From Maratus speciosus (taxonomy: Eukaryota > Arthropoda > Arachnida > Araneae > Salticidae): 64,000 nt of DNA. The position numbers and the translations under genes were made by a program. Positions 23,186 through 35,799 of this stretch are shown in pieces. The notes below the pieces were generated by a model. The model did not search any database, was not told the origin of the DNA, and saw nothing but the letters and a program-made list of their open reading frames with translations. The stretch lies in assembly GCA_963932465.1 (NCBI GenBank), contig OZ010795.1, positions 22,343,874 through 22,407,873 on the forward strand. Direction: 5' to 3'. Within the stretch, counting starts at the first letter, position 1, and each line of letters begins with the position of its first letter.

Positions 23186-24024
23186 CAAAATATAAGTGAA
23201 GGGGAATTAGCCCCCGTTTCCCCCTTTATACTTAACCATTGAATCTCCAAATCTAATCAGCGAAGCTCCTTAACATAATAAATCGGTATACCAAATTTGG
23301 AGAAAATCGAATAATCCTGAAAAAAAAACCCATTTATCTAAATTAAGGGGGTGGACTAGCCCCGCTTTATCCTTAACCAACGAATCCCCAAAAAATAATC
23401 AGGGAAGTTCCTTAAGATAATAAACCGGTATACCAAATTCAGAGCAAATCGAATCATTCTGCATGAAAAACCCATTTATCTAAATTAAGAGGGGTGGGTT
23501 AACCACCGTTTTGACCCTTTATCCTGAACGAATGAACCCCCGAAACTAATCAGGGAAGTTCTTTAACATAATAAACAGGTATACCAAATTCGGAGTAAAT
23601 CGAATCCTTCTGCATGAAAAACCCATTTATATGAATTAAGGGGGGTAGACAAACCCCCCTTTTCCCTCTTTATTCTTAACCAATGAACCCCCCAAAACTA
23701 ATTAGAGTTGTTCCTTAACATAATAAACCGGCATACCAAATTCGGAGCAAATCGAATAATTCTGCATGAAAAACCCGTTTAACTAAATTAAGGGGGTGGA
23801 CTACCCCCCTTTCCCCCTTTGTTCTTAACCAATGAAACCCCCAAATTAATCAGGGAAGCTCCTTAACATAATAAACCGGTATACCAAATACGGAGCAAAT
23901 CGAATAATTCTGCATGAAAAACTCATTTATCTGAATAAAGGGGGTGGTGGACTAACCCCCCTTTTCCTTCTTTATCATTAACCAACGAACCCCCAAAACT
24001 AATCAGGGAAGTTCCTTAACATAA
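23186..24024 (+). repeat. Helitron tandem array, type b (~150-bp unit), left part
   Basis: Six units carry CCTTAACATAATAAACCGGT followed by ATACCAAATTCGGAG and a polypyrimidine patch CCCCCTTT; markers lie near 23268, 23410, 23561, 23713, 23861 and 24014. The last unit is cut at 24024 by the LINE insertion and resumes at 35822. Confidence 0.9.
24010..24024 (+). repeat. 15-bp target-site duplication, left copy
   Basis: AGTTCCTTAACATAA here is repeated at 35822-35836, exactly bounding the LINE-bearing insertion. The host sequence is a tandem array containing this word, so some of the match could be fortuitous, but the 15-bp overlap is normal for a LINE. Confidence 0.7.
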
Positions 24025-24630
24025 GGGTCAGCTAGGTGGGGAGGCCTACCAAATGGCTTAAGCACTCACAAGCCCCACCCAGCGGTTTCCATCTACTACC
24101 GCCGTCACCACACACACACAAAAAAAAAAATAATAATAATAATAATAATAATAACAATAATAATAATAAATAAAAGGCCTGAAGGGACCTACAGGAAAGC
24201 CAATTGAGAATATTAAGATTAAATACAATATAAGTACAATATATACACGATGGAAAGCCCAATTTTTACTTTGCGTTTACGAGAGAAATTTAGATATTTG
24301 TAATTAGTAAGATCATGAGATAATAGATAATAGGATTTTTAAACTTGTTGGAGCGGCAAAAGCTCAATTACTCTGCAAAGCTGGGCGTTCTGCAAAAATA
24401 CAATAAAAGCTACGTATATGTATACTAAATTAGAAAGAGATTCATAATTTTAAAAATAATGTAGAATATAAAAAATAGGTAAAATAGTGAATAATTATGA
24501 TGAATATTATATAATTATATACACACATAAAAGTTCAAAAGTCTATTGTTCTTGCAACAGTTCAATTATAGTTCAATCGTGTTGTTTGTGGCTAAGAGTT
24601 TATTTTGAATTGGTGGTATCTGTCTATTTG
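24025..24630 (-). other. LINE 3' UTR with TTA and TG microsatellites
   Basis: On the minus strand it contains (TTA)n and (TG)n tracts (about 24108-24172) and a GC-rich terminal segment ending CCTCCCCACCTAGCTGACCC at the insertion border. Such structured or simple-repeat 3' ends replace poly(A) in several LINE clades. Confidence 0.6.
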
Positions 24631-26343
24631 TTAAGATACGTTCTCATCATCATCTATAAATGGCAAAACATTTTGAAACAAATAATGGTTGTTTTCTAAA
24701 ACTTTCATACATTCAATTATCTTTTGACAAAATGATGGATTTGACAAAACCACTGAGAACCACTGAGACAAAGAAATTTTTGGAGATTTTCTTATATGGT
24801 AATATGATGTAAGGGTACAGTTAAAGATATAATGCAATGATGTAGCTCGCTGACCGCATACACATAATGGAAAAGGAACCCTGTCAAATTTATAAAGATA
24901 TGATGAAAATGGGCCGTGGTTAGTGGCAAACAGAAAAAGATTTCTATGCAGCAGGATTCTCTTTTCCGAGACTTTTGGGGCTAAAGCGTATGTGTACCGT
25001 CCTGTGGTACCATAGTCCCAGCGAGTCTGCCATTGTTCGTGTAGAGATGATTTTAGAAGCTTCTTCAAGTAAGAAGGAGGGTTGGGAAAGAATTTGTATT
25101 TGGCATGTGATGTGGCTTTGGTTGCTTCTTTTGCCAAAGAATCTGCATGCTCATTCCCCACATTCCCCTCATGTCCACGGACCCATTTAAAGAAGATCTT
25201 TTTTCTTGTTTCTTGGAGTAGTTTGATAATTTGTACTGCGATGAGATTTTTTGAAAAAACATCTTCTATTGCTAAGAGACTTGAGAGACTGTCCGAGTGT
25301 ATTAATACTTCTTTATGAGGGGAGTTCCTAATCCACAGCACAGCCTCTTCTATGGCCAGGAGTTCTGCCTGAAAAACAATATTTTCTTTAATTAACTTAG
25401 TTTGATCCTCGTGGATTAACTCTCCTCTCTGATACACACAGAAGGCATATGCCGTTTCATCTTCCATCTTGGAACCATCCGTATAAATGTTTATTTCTAC
25501 ATGTGGAGTATTTTCTGGATCTATTTGAAAGAAATATTCTTTAAATGGTTCAACTTGATCTGACTTCATTTTTGGTTGGTAAAATATTAGTTCTTGATTT
25601 CCTGTCGGGATTCCAAGACGTAAGACTCTTCCTGTTGTTGCTATATATTCAAGTTGAAGTGCCAAGGGCGGAATACCTGCTAAAACACAAAGGGCATCCG
25701 CCGAAGTTTTTCTGTAGGCACGTGAAACTAATAACAGGCATTGGTATTGTATTGATGAGATCAGACGAAGCCCATGGGCTTTGCTTATCCGGTGAAACCA
25801 AGTTGCTGCAGCATACGTGATTTTCTTCTCCAAGATACTATTATACCAAATCTTCAGAATTAATTTGTTTACCCCTCCGTAAGCTGAGGCAAACTTCAAT
25901 AGGTCTTGCGAAAGTTGTGTAATTTCCTGCCTTTTCTTTCGTAAATGGGGGAGAAACGACAACGTACTATCCAGAACGATACCTAAGTATTCTAAAGTTG
26001 GCTCACTTTTTAATGAATGGTTGTCAATTTTGAGTGTTGGAGCTCTTTTCAAAAATTTTGGTCTTCTAAGTTGGAGAACTTTACATTTATTGTAAGATAT
26101 TTTCATGTTGTGATTTGACATCCACCTACTAATATAATCTAAGATGTCCTTTCCTAATTTTTCTAATTCTCGCTTTGTTTTACCATTTAATATAATTAAA
26201 ATGTCATCTGCATAAGCTATTATTATGTAACCTAACGATTTTAAATGGTGTAAGAGAGCGTTTAGGAAGATTCTCCATAGGAAGGGCCCAAAGCATGAAC
26301 CTTGTGGGCACCCCTTCCTAAACCAACGAATTTCTTGTGCTAG
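24631..26343 (-). pseudogene. pol: LINE ORF2, distal part: RT YADD, RNase H and CCHC
   Basis: The frame carries GCPQGS and AYADD of the reverse transcriptase palm upstream of the first methionine at 26121. RNase H then shows IYTDGSK, AELLAIEEA, HSDSLSSLLA and RGHEGNVGNEHAD, covering the expected catalytic acidic residues. The C-terminal part has CVCGQRATSLHYIFNC, the CCHC-like knuckle found at the end of R1/I-type ORF2. RT copies RNA at the nicked target and RNase H removes RNA. It is one base out of frame with the RT N-terminal part at about 26345, so the polyprotein is broken. Confidence 0.85.
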
Positions 26344-26812
26344 CCAATTTGGTTTCGCTCCTCTGTGAGATAAATGGATTTCAGGATATTAACATATGGC
26401 TCCTCCAACCCCAAAAATTCCAGTTTTTGGATTGTTGCGTCCCAAGGTAAGTTGTCAAAAGCATTTTGGATGTCTAATGATATTAATGAAATGTAGTTGT
26501 TTTCTTGTTGAAGTAAGTCAATTGTTGAGAGAACTTCTTGTATCGCTGATTCAGCCGATTTACCCTCTAAGAATCCGTGTTGAGAACTCTGTAGAACTGT
26601 CGAATTTCGAAAATGATAATTTATTCGTTTTAATAATAATTTTTCAAAAATTTTCCCCAGAATTGGGAGTAGAGTTATTGGTCTGTATGACTGAGCAGAT
26701 TGTGGGTCCTTACCTGCCTTTAAAAAAAGACTAGTTCTCCAATTTTCCAACTTTTTGGGAAGTAATTTAAGTTTAATAGAGTATTGTAAAGATTCAGTAA
26801 TAGAGATGAATG
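26340..26812 (-). pseudogene. pol: LINE ORF2, middle part: RT fingers/palm start
   Basis: Carries SYRPITLLPILGKIFEKLL, QHGFLEGKSAESAI and SLDIQNAFDNLPW, which are RT motifs before YADD; the Asp of LDI is the first catalytic Asp. It stops at 26340, where a one-base slip puts the rest in another frame. A second slip lies in an A-rich run near 26720, and a TGA lies in frame near 26815. This segment therefore cannot be made as one protein with its neighbours without correction. Confidence 0.8.
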
Positions 26813-28192
26813 TCAGTGGTAAATATTTCGTACAATCAGATGGTCAACATTATCAGGACCTGGTGCTTTATTCCGATTGAACGAGAAGATGGCAGCTTTT
26901 AGTTCTTGGAGTATAAATGGATTAACTGGCTGGGTTGAGCGCGGATGAATTTGATGCGGTTGCAAGTCCGAAGGACCAAATATTGAATTGGCAATTTCTG
27001 CATAAAAAGATTGTCTTGAGTGGGTTGCTGTAGTGGAATCAGAAAGAGCGTAGACTTCCTGTCTGTAAAAATCTCTAAATGCCGTCTTTTTTAGTTTCCC
27101 AAAGGGGTCTTTGGTATTTGAGCAAAAAGAACTCCACGCTGTTTTCTTTGCTTCCAGAATTTTCTTTTTATAGAGTGCTCTATACTTTCTTAATTTGATC
27201 ATGTCTTCCTCTGATGCAGACAAAAGTTTTGTTTTCCTATAAAGTGCTTTAACAAAGCTTCTCATTTTCCTATGTTCCGCTGTCCACCAAGAAACTGTTG
27301 GTTTAAATGTGGAGTTTTTTTTCTTTAAAGTATGGTCACAGGTTTGTGTTATTATATTTATAAAGTTGTCGTACTCTTTTTCGAATGCCCCCGTCGTTTT
27401 TATATCCTGGAAAGTTATATTATTTTCTTGCAATGATTTAGATAATTTTCTATTGAATTTTTTCAATGAGACATTCTTTCTCCGATATCTACGCTTTGGA
27501 AGATTCGGGGTTTGGATATCCATATACAAGGTTATCAGCCTGTTATCACCGTAGTGCATATCATCCTCAACAGTCCATAAGGAAACTTTTGGGAACAGTG
27601 GGAAGGATGCTAGTGATACATCTGGCCAACCTTTCAAATGCGTGGTTTCAAATGTTGGTTTTGAGAAAGGATCATTTAGGACTAATAAGTGCATCATATT
27701 GAGGTGATTGATGAGGTGTTGTCCTTTTTCGTTATCATTCTCATACCCCCACAGGACACTATGAGCATTCAAATCACCCAGCAACAGAAGCTTTGAACTC
27801 ATACCCGACGTGTTCGCCCAATCTTGTAGATCTTCTTTTAAATTAGCCGATGGTGCGGAATACTGACTGCCTATAGTTATTTGTCCTTCTGTTGAGGAGA
27901 TATTCACGAAGACTGAGTTATCATTTTGTTGAACTCTTATATGTTGTAACGATGTATCTATGATTATTATTTGGCAATTCTTTTTTCTTTTTGAAGAGTA
28001 GCAAGGAAGTCCTGAGGGAAGGCCATGTGGTCTTCCTTTGACTATATTGGAGTCCTGTATGCATGCTATTTTGTAGTCTTCTTGAATTAAGAATTGAAGG
28101 AGTGAAGCTGTTGCACTTTTATTCTTTTGAAGATTAATCTGTGCTATTTTAAAGGATGATGATATTTGATTAGTTGCTGAAGGTACTTGCAT
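26813..28192 (-). pseudogene. pol: LINE ORF2, N-terminal part: APE-type endonuclease
   Basis: The first ~240 residues fit an apurinic-like endonuclease: QINLQKNKSA, LLLGDLNAHSVLWG and KGWPDVSL are family motifs. Two positions normally catalytic are changed: the usual Glu of the QEP-like motif is Asp (CIQDSN), and the usual SDH-like motif near residue 217 reads GDNRL. Residues about 300-459 form the linker to RT, ending KAPGPDN, the start of RT motif 0. The frame ends in a TGA. The nuclease would nick target DNA to prime reverse transcription; this copy looks inactivated. Confidence 0.85.
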
Positions 28193-28314
28193 GTTTTGAT
28201 GTTGTCCTTGCGGAGAAGAGTTTGAGTCCGAGAGATGAGAAATTTGAGTAGAATTTGGAATTGAAGGTGAGTTTGAGTTTTTGTTTGTATTTGATGAAAC
28301 GATTTTTGTATTGT

Positions 28315-29427
28315 TTAGTTGGTTGAATGTAGAGCAGATACATTTATGAAGGTTTTCCTCGATTGAAATCGAAGTTTAAATAATGGACATTCATTTGAAT
28401 CCGCTCTGTGTGGGAAATCATGTTTTGTGTTCAGACAATTGATGCAGCATATTTTCTTAGGATCTTCTTTATTTGGGCAAGTTGTTGTTGTGTGATTATA
28501 CGCACAAATAGCACAGGCAGCTTCAAATCTACAGTTGTTACCTGTATGGCCATATCGTTGGCATTGCGAGCAGCGGATTATTGGGCGATAATCCGCAACT
28601 TTACAGGAATTAAATCCAATCAGGATACGGCCTTGCTTCGTCAGATGACGGGCGTAATTGATATCTAAATCCAGGACCAAATGGTAAATTTGTGATTTTT
28701 CTCGGTGAATTTTTTTATGTATCGCTATTGGGATTTCTCGATCATAATCTTTCAAGCTTTTCTCTGTGACTTCTTCTGGTTGAGTAAATAAAGGGATTCC
28801 AAGAACAATTATCTTCTTAAAATTTATAGTTTTGTACGTTAATTCAGTGATATCTTTAAGTCTTTCAATTCCTTCTATTATTCGGAGGGTTTTTTCGGTA
28901 TTTTCTTCACTGTTGGATCTTATAATTAAGGTGTTTCGATCACGAGCTGTTTCACAGTAGATTTTAGGGAGGTCCGGAATGTTCTTTGTCTCCGTATTAA
29001 GAAGATTTCTAATTGTGTGGAGTGAAGTTTTTGTTGCCTGTGTCTTCTTTAAAAGTATGGCGGATTCAGAGGTGGTTTTTGGATTTTTATAAACCGCACT
29101 GATTTTCTCTGAATACAGAGGTTTTGATGATAGTGAATGTTGTTGGCTGACCGTTGGGATTTTTTCTAATGGGCTTTGAAACGAATTTTTTAAGAATTCT
29201 GTATTTGCTTCAATTGAATGTAATTTTTGGTTGATATCTTGAAGTATAGATTCATCTATCACCATTTCTCTTATTGAAGGGAGTCCTTGTGATCTTTTTT
29301 GGGACTGGGTATATAATTTTTCTTTTAACTCTTTAATTAGTTGATTCTTTTCTTCTATCGTTAGGTGGAGATTAGAAATTTCTTTCTCTTTTAAGTTCAA
29401 AATTCCTGCTTCATCCTTGTTGGACAA
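28315..29427 (-). pseudogene. gag: LINE ORF1, C-terminal part: gag-like nucleic-acid binding protein
   Basis: About 370 residues. The first ~60 are predicted coiled coil. The middle (about 160-260) has the RRM-like or PRE_C2HC-like pattern of LINE gag proteins. Then come three Cys/His clusters: CSQCQRYGHTGNNC (C-x2-C-x4-H-x4-C), CAICAYNHTTTTC and CCINCLNTKH...C. These would bind the element RNA in a ribonucleoprotein particle. It is separated from the upstream N-terminal part by a frameshift near 29430-29463. A ~120-bp spacer separates it from ORF2. Confidence 0.8.
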
Positions 29428-29462
29428 TTCATTGTATGATTTCTGAGAATCTATCTCCCGAG

Positions 29463-30005
29463 TTAGTTCTTGAATTTGTCTTTTTGTTGTATATAAACTT
29501 CAAATTGTTGCTTTCTGTCTTTTAATTCTTGTTCCAGGTCGATTGCCTTGTTGTACCACTCTTCCTTTTCGGTTGTTATTTGTTTTAGGTCTTGGGATTG
29601 TTGAGATGCGTTTCGTAGCTGATTTTCAATGATTTGGATGTTTTTTTGAATTAATTGCCAATATTTGTCGACTTCTTTACTGGATCCTGTTTCGTGTGAT
29701 TTTAGAAGACCATTGTGAATTTCAAGCAGCTCTGTTATTGAAAGTGTCTTCGCTACTTCTAGGTTAAACTTCATTACATTTTTATTTGTTGGGGTTGACT
29801 TTAGCGCTTGTGAAGATTGACTGGAGTTTTGTCGTGTACGCTTTAGAGTGGATTTATTTGACCACTTTGTCTCCTGATTTAATAGTGGAAGTTTGTCCGG
29901 TGTCGAATTCGATCTCGGTTTTGATGATTTTTTTAGTGAACTTTTAATTTCATACAAAGTTTCTGTTTTGGAAGAGTTATTCAAATACTTACCACTTTCT
30001 TCCAT
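29463..30005 (-). pseudogene. gag: LINE ORF1, N-terminal part
   Basis: About 180 residues: a Ser/Lys-rich, probably disordered start, then a Lys/Gln/Glu-rich region from about 85 onward that looks like coiled coil (ENQLRNASQQSQDLKQITTE). It lies in a different frame from the downstream 28315-29427 part, so a slip near 29450 broke ORF1. The methionine at 30005 is a reasonable start because no longer frame precedes it. The role is multimerisation of the gag-like protein, inferred from family architecture. Confidence 0.7.
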
Positions 30006-30589
30006 GTCCAGGCCGGTTACTAGAGCATACTTGTGACTATATATTATTTTGAGTTCGTTAAGTCACCAAAATAGAACAATTCAAAATATGTAAACTTGTA
30101 TCATAACATAGAGTCATTCATTTTATATTATGTTAAAACATATAGCCCAAGTAATAAAGATAGTTGATATTATTTTAACGGATCGTTCTGTATAATAGAT
30201 TATTGTAAAAGTAAACGATAGATTGAGGTATCACTAGGTCCCCACCGTATATCGTAGAAAGAAAGGAATATAGATAGGAAAAAGTAAACACCAATAGCCT
30301 TGACTATCGTAAATGACTTAGTGAAAAGAAGGTTAAACTTTTGCTGAAGGACAATTTTGAATATTAAAATAAATAAAATAATATAAGTAATTGATAGTGA
30401 TAGTCTATTATTTGCCAAATGAAGAAGGGGGAAAAAAGAGGATAGTTTCCTGTGCTTATTGAAGCTCATGTACATGTAGAATGAAGATATAAATATATAT
30501 AAATATTAAACTAGTAGATTATAATATCTACACATGTATACCAGATAATTAAAAATTAGTTTGGAGCACATACGCAAAACTTTTATTCA

Positions 30590-30870
30590 CTAATTACAAA
30601 ATGATACACTTAGTGTACCGATCCATCTCCCATAGGCAGAAAATGAATGGCTGGTAGAAAAAAAAATGCGCGCCATACAGAATGGTTCCCAAAACCCCCA
30701 ACCCAAATAAAATAACAGTTTGGCTCAGCCTTGCTTTTTCTAGCACGCTGTTCCTTTCGCACTGAAGAAGAATCTCGCTAGTAGATTCGAAACAGCTGTT
30801 TGCTGCTTTTCATATATTATTTGTGCATTTTAAACGTTGGTTTTTCTGCTTTTTAAAATAACAGTTGTTA
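30590..30870 (+). mobile_element. Possible solo pseudo-LTR remnant of a PLE
   Basis: Supported mainly by the hammerhead-like motif at 30762-30800 and the sequence after it (TTTGTGCATTTTAAACGTTGG). No PLE coding sequence is attached. The boundaries are approximate. Confidence 0.4.
30762..30800 (+). ncRNA. Hammerhead ribozyme motif, PLE type, second
   Basis: CTGAAGA (core CUGANGA) is followed by one extra A, a 6-bp helix II (GAATCT with AGATTC), GAAA and the palindrome ACAGCTGT, then U. Helix I can start with GCA and TGC. Core positions fit the consensus. The extra base before helix II also occurs in the motifs at 1.46 and 53.97 kb, so it seems a family trait. Cleavage is not demonstrated. Confidence 0.55.
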
Positions 30871-31139
30871 TGTAATTATATAATTAATGAGCAGCGACCA
30901 GAACTGCAGTTAGAGCTTTAGTTGGTGGACAAGAACTTGAAACTTTATAGCATGTTATAACAAATATGAGATACTCCACCGTAAATTGAAGTCCTGGCCG
31001 CACTTGAGCTAAAAACGCTATAAGAGACTGTTGTGGGAGCCCGGCACGAAAAGAGGGAGAGGAGCTGGGAGGAACTGGACATCTAAATTAATCAGAAAAG
31101 TATGAATGATGTACATAATTGAATAGGTTATAATTCCCT

Positions 31140-31500
31140 ATATCCCTTCCTCTCTCTTTTTTTTCTTTTCAAATTTTTCCCTTTTTTCGCTATTCTTCCC
31201 TTTTTCCTCCCCATTTCCCTTTTTCCTTTCCTCCATCCCTTCTCTCTCTTTCTTTTTCCTTTTTTTTTCTCTTTCTCTTTCCTTCCCCCTATTCACATTC
31301 AATCATCTATTTACTTCCTTTTTTTTTCCTCTTTCTCCCTTCCTTCCCTTTTTCTTTTATATATATTTTTTTTCCCTTTCCCCCTTTTTTTACTTTTTTC
31401 TTTTCCCTTTCCCTCCCTTTCCTTTTCCTTTTTTTTCTTTTTTTTCTTTCTTTTCCCTTTCCCCTTTTTCCTTTTTTTTCCTTTTCCCTTCCTCCCTTTA
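31140..31500 (+). repeat. Long polypyrimidine tract
   Basis: Almost only C and T for about 360 bases, irregular TTTCC/TTTTTC units, with one short TATATA interruption. A Lys/Arg/Glu-only frame on the opposite strand is a composition artefact. Confidence 0.95.
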
Positions 31501-31777
31501 TTCCTCACATACATATATACTAGTAAATCTGCAGATCAAGAGCCTCAACGTCATCTCTGCAACTTATTGTTTTTAGCAAATTTTGCTTAATATTAATCTT
31601 TCTACAAAAACAAAATTTAAACTTTTAAATTACACAAACATTTATAGAAGGAGAAAAAAATATTTCGATGGTTTCAGACATTAGAAGCGTTAAATTAAAC
31701 ACGTTGTTATGTAATGATATTCTGACATTCTCACGAGCTACTTATTCTAGTAATTTTTATATAATAAAGCAAATTTC

Positions 31778-31800
31778 TTCAGGGGGGTGCCCCCCCTGAA
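31778..31800. other. GC-rich hairpin
   Basis: TTCAGGGGGG and CCCCCCTGAA are exact inverted repeats around a 3-base loop (TGC). It is followed by CCCCCCG. It might be the end of a decayed element. No rho-type or bacterial terminator meaning applies in this genome. Confidence 0.75.
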
Positions 31801-33055
31801 CCCCCCGTTGTGTAATTTATTTTGCATTGGTAATTTTCTATTGATTGAGTTAATGATTATCCTATATCTTAGATTCATTTTTACACTGCGATTTATAAGG
31901 ATAAGCAACAATTTGGTCAAGCATTTTACGTTATCCTAATATCCATACAGAAGTATTTACTTGCTTGCTAACCACAAACATCTGTATCTAATGGATAAAG
32001 AACTTTTGGAAATGTAAACTGAGACATCTAATTTAGAAATCTAATAATAATTTTGATTACCATCCTGCAATATTTATATCTAAGATCTAATCTAAATATC
32101 TAAAAATGTACTCGATAGCATTAACTTACTAAAATCACCCTAAAGTAGGGGTAGCTCTAAACCTAACGGTTAATAATTCATCATCGTGTCCACTTCCAAT
32201 TGACTAAATAGATAAACGTGATATGGCGCCGTTAAGTATTTTTTGTGATAGCCTTTTAATAGTATCCACATTTAATTTAAAATCGTGATGTTACAAACAC
32301 CGTTGAAATTTGATGCACACCTGTGTTCAGGTCAAATTACGAAAGGTTAACTAACCTTTTATTTCCCTTAACCGGGCATTTTGTTTCATTTTTCGTAATA
32401 GGGATTATTTTAATAATTTATTTTACACTCTACAAGCTGTTACACGGGACGTTGTTCACGTAGCATTAAAATAGAGATAAATGCATTAAATAAAACATTT
32501 CACTCACCACCAGACATGGCAAGTCTCAGGCTTTTTGCACAACACTATTACCTTACAGAAAATGTTGTTCTTTTAAATCGCGCAAATGTTTCAATTAAAT
32601 AAAGTAACATTTTTTGTATTAAAATACTGGTATCCAGAACGCCGGAGGCTTGGCAGCCCTGCTCCTCTTAATAGAAACATATATAGTTAACCAACACTTT
32701 ATCACATTTTATAGGAAACAATACGGAATTTCTTATTTGTATGGCCTTACATATACCTCAGTCATAAAAATGTAAAATTTTGTGCCAATTAATATACGCA
32801 ATTGCGAAAATGAAATCGCAACCAATGAGAAAAGGAAGGCCAAGTAAAATCGTGTAAATCGAGGAATCTTTCTTCGTAGTGTGGGAAAATACCACTACAA
32901 AAATTAATTTAGGTGGTATTTGGTGTGAAATGTTTATATGTATTCATTCCTGTCCTATTTATCTTTTTTATTATTTGTAATTTGCTGCATTTTCCCTTTG
33001 CACGTGAAAATATTACAAATTAAAATGAACTCTTTGGGAGAAATTGTTATTCCCT

Positions 33056-33079
33056 TTTTTTTTTTTTTTTTTTTTTTTT
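33056..33079. repeat. Poly-T run
   Basis: Uninterrupted T tract, possible reverse-transcribed poly(A) end on the minus strand but no element body was recognised. Confidence 0.85.
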
Positions 33080-33599
33080 GGCAACAGTAAAGTTTATAAA
33101 GTTTAATAGAATAATGTCAGTTTATTCTGTATGAAAATAACGAACTTTTTCCTTTATAATCAAAATAGTTGAATACATAAATAAAGATATTGTTCTATAT
33201 AGTATATAAATACTATTTTCATTTCTGCGTTTAAATCAATCTATATGCAAATATCTATACAAAGGCATTCATTAATTCATTCCTTTTAACTTTGATTTGA
33301 CTTTAAAAACCATACATACTTTCACATTTATGATATTTTTACATGAGATATAGTTGCTACGCAACGGTTAAAAGAAAAAAAATGAAATATAAGTAAATTC
33401 ATAAAATAAAATGTTTTATATTATTCGAACACGTGTATAAAATTCCATCATAAGTTATACACCTAATTTAAAAACTCTGACAAATGTTTTGACAAAATTG
33501 CAAACTAATAGGAATAATTTACTACTCTTATTTAAAAATTTCAGCACCAAAAATTTACCATTTAAATTCATTTTTTATATGAGCCATTTCTTTCAACAA

Positions 33600-33784
33600 A
33601 TGAAAATTTGAAAATCGTCTGACTTGCCATTGAAAAGCATTACAGAGCAAAATAAAATGTTCTATATTTCCCGAACGAATGAACCAAATTTAACCAAAAA
33701 CCATACAGCTAAGTCCGAGTACCTCATCAACATGCCACATTAATTTCAAGCCGATCGGATGCTTTTTGCGGCAGTTATCGCGGA

Positions 33785-33826
<42 letters not shown>

Positions 33827-33850
33827 GGAAATCAAAACTTTTCGTGTCTC
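33600..33850 (+). repeat. Decayed element with GACA microsatellite
   Basis: GCCGATCGGATGCTTTTTGC, a GTTATCGCGG phrase and (GACA)n at 33791-33823 resemble the sequence at 36310-36370 in the Helitron, which has AAATCGGATGTTTCTATC and GTTATCGCG before a TACA/TACG tract. This suggests a related Helitron-type piece, at low confidence. Confidence 0.45.
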
Positions 33851-34195
33851 CACAGTAAGCCTTCACTGACGTTTCGGCAATAACCAGTAATAGTAAATAC
33901 CCATATTGTAATAGTCAAAGGAGAAGTGGAATTGGCCTGGGGACGCCCCTAGTGGCTAAAAAGAGAATGAAAGTGAGAGTTACTTCTAAAAATGAAGAGA
34001 TTATTCCCAGACCTTTAAAAAGATATGTGACAAGGGATACTTAGTAAGAGAAATCAAAATTTAGGAAGATAGCGCCCCCTATTGTTTATAAAAGGTAGCA
34101 TTGCAATAGATGATGATGTAATTGAGCAGCCTCTGACAAGCCCAACAAGCGGATATAATTCAAGTAACCTTAAAGAATTATACTATATAACATGA

Positions 34196-34214
34196 AAAAA
34201 AAAAAAAAAAAAAA
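34196..34214. repeat. Poly-A run
   Basis: Uninterrupted A tract; no element body recognised upstream. Confidence 0.85.
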
Positions 34215-35799
34215 CTGTAATAATAATGGCTACTAAGTGCGCAACGGTGACAATACTGATGGAGTATAAAAGGTTTATAGAAATAACTGGTGTAAAAGTA
34301 TTACTTAAATGCGCTACAGTGATGCTTGAAACATTCATCCGACAAAACGTTTAAATAAACGTTAAGACATTCATGCTACAAAATAGGCTCTACAACCCCG
34401 TATCTGATAGTGCTATCCGACATCCATAAATATCCATAACACAATGTAAGATAAGAATCCAAAAACAATTAAAATTAATCATTAAATAAAAGTTATAATA
34501 GGTGTCGGACAATACCATCCGACAGCCAAGTCGAACCCACAATGCACCATACCTTATATTTTCATTATTAACTTTAAAAGGTACTATAACACTCAAGACA
34601 GTAAAATCTGAAAGTTTTAACCAATCACATCCACTTCTAACCACAGTTTAAAGCAGAACATGTATGTCTAACTCCGTTATAGAGGCAATCTAGGAAATTA
34701 TTCTTATAGTTGCAACTAAACTTTCAGAAATCAAATAGCCTTATGTGATAATAGTCATCCACCAACCATTCAAACGCGAAAGAATAAAAATTTCCAAATT
34801 ACAAATGCTAATTAAAAATTCTTAAAGATAAGATAAATGAAAAAAACTTCCGCAGCTAATAAATTTGAAATTTAAAACTATATAAAAAGCATAAAAAGTC
34901 TTCAAAAAGAGCAATATTAAGAGTTAAAAATTACGTTTAAAAAAGTAAACAACTTAATGAAAACCTATGGGAAAATGAAAAGCAAAAATCGAGAAGTGAC
35001 AATCAAATAACAAATTATTAATTACAGTTGTGGGCCCCACGGGATTAAGATAATTGTAAACGGGGGAAGCTTAATGTTCAGACTAACCGGACTAAGCAGT
35101 ACGGAAAAAAAGGGTGAATTAATATCTTTTAACGTTAAGAAAAATGTAAACACTGTAATGCTAATCCCATGGAGCCTCCATCTTGTTTCTGTCACAAAAA
35201 GTCGAAAAGAACACATTTTAAAATGCACGGTGATATGAGAAAACTTTGAGATAACTTAAAAAACCACATACAAAACTGATCTACAGGAGTCAATGTGCAC
35301 AAATCGACTGATCATTTTAAGAAAATAGTAAGATATAGTATATTTTAATGCATGTCAAATATGGTAACTATTGACAATGGCTCCAATACTATAAAATGTA
35401 CATGAACTTCATATGTTTAAAACATCATAAGTATTTGAGATAATCACACATAATAGGTAACTTTGGAAAACTAACAGTCTATAGAGTCCTAATTTATCAG
35501 TTAATTACATTTTATATACAGGGTAAAGCAGAGGAAACAATGAATAGGTGGCTAATGCCTGGTTCATTGGAGATATGAAAAAGAAAGTTAGAGAAAGTTT
35601 AATGAATTATATCTCCGGAACCCCTACACATATTCACACTTATCATATACCAAACTGAAGAGCATAAAGAGTATAAAAGAATGATATACAGTACAAGGAC
35701 CTAGCTTACCCCACTCCTGTAAAAATTAGCCAAACATCGGGAGCTCGCGCTGGTCCATCTTCAAGAGTTGACGCATGCGCACACACCCTGTTGCGGGTT

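Noticed and set aside
21181..24024. CRISPR-like array
   Set aside because: Units are ~143-150 bp, diverged and contiguous with no unique spacers; they are Helitron-internal tandem repeats.
31311..31514. Lys/Arg/Glu-only frame on the minus strand
   Set aside because: It is the complement of a pyrimidine tract; composition alone explains the open frame.
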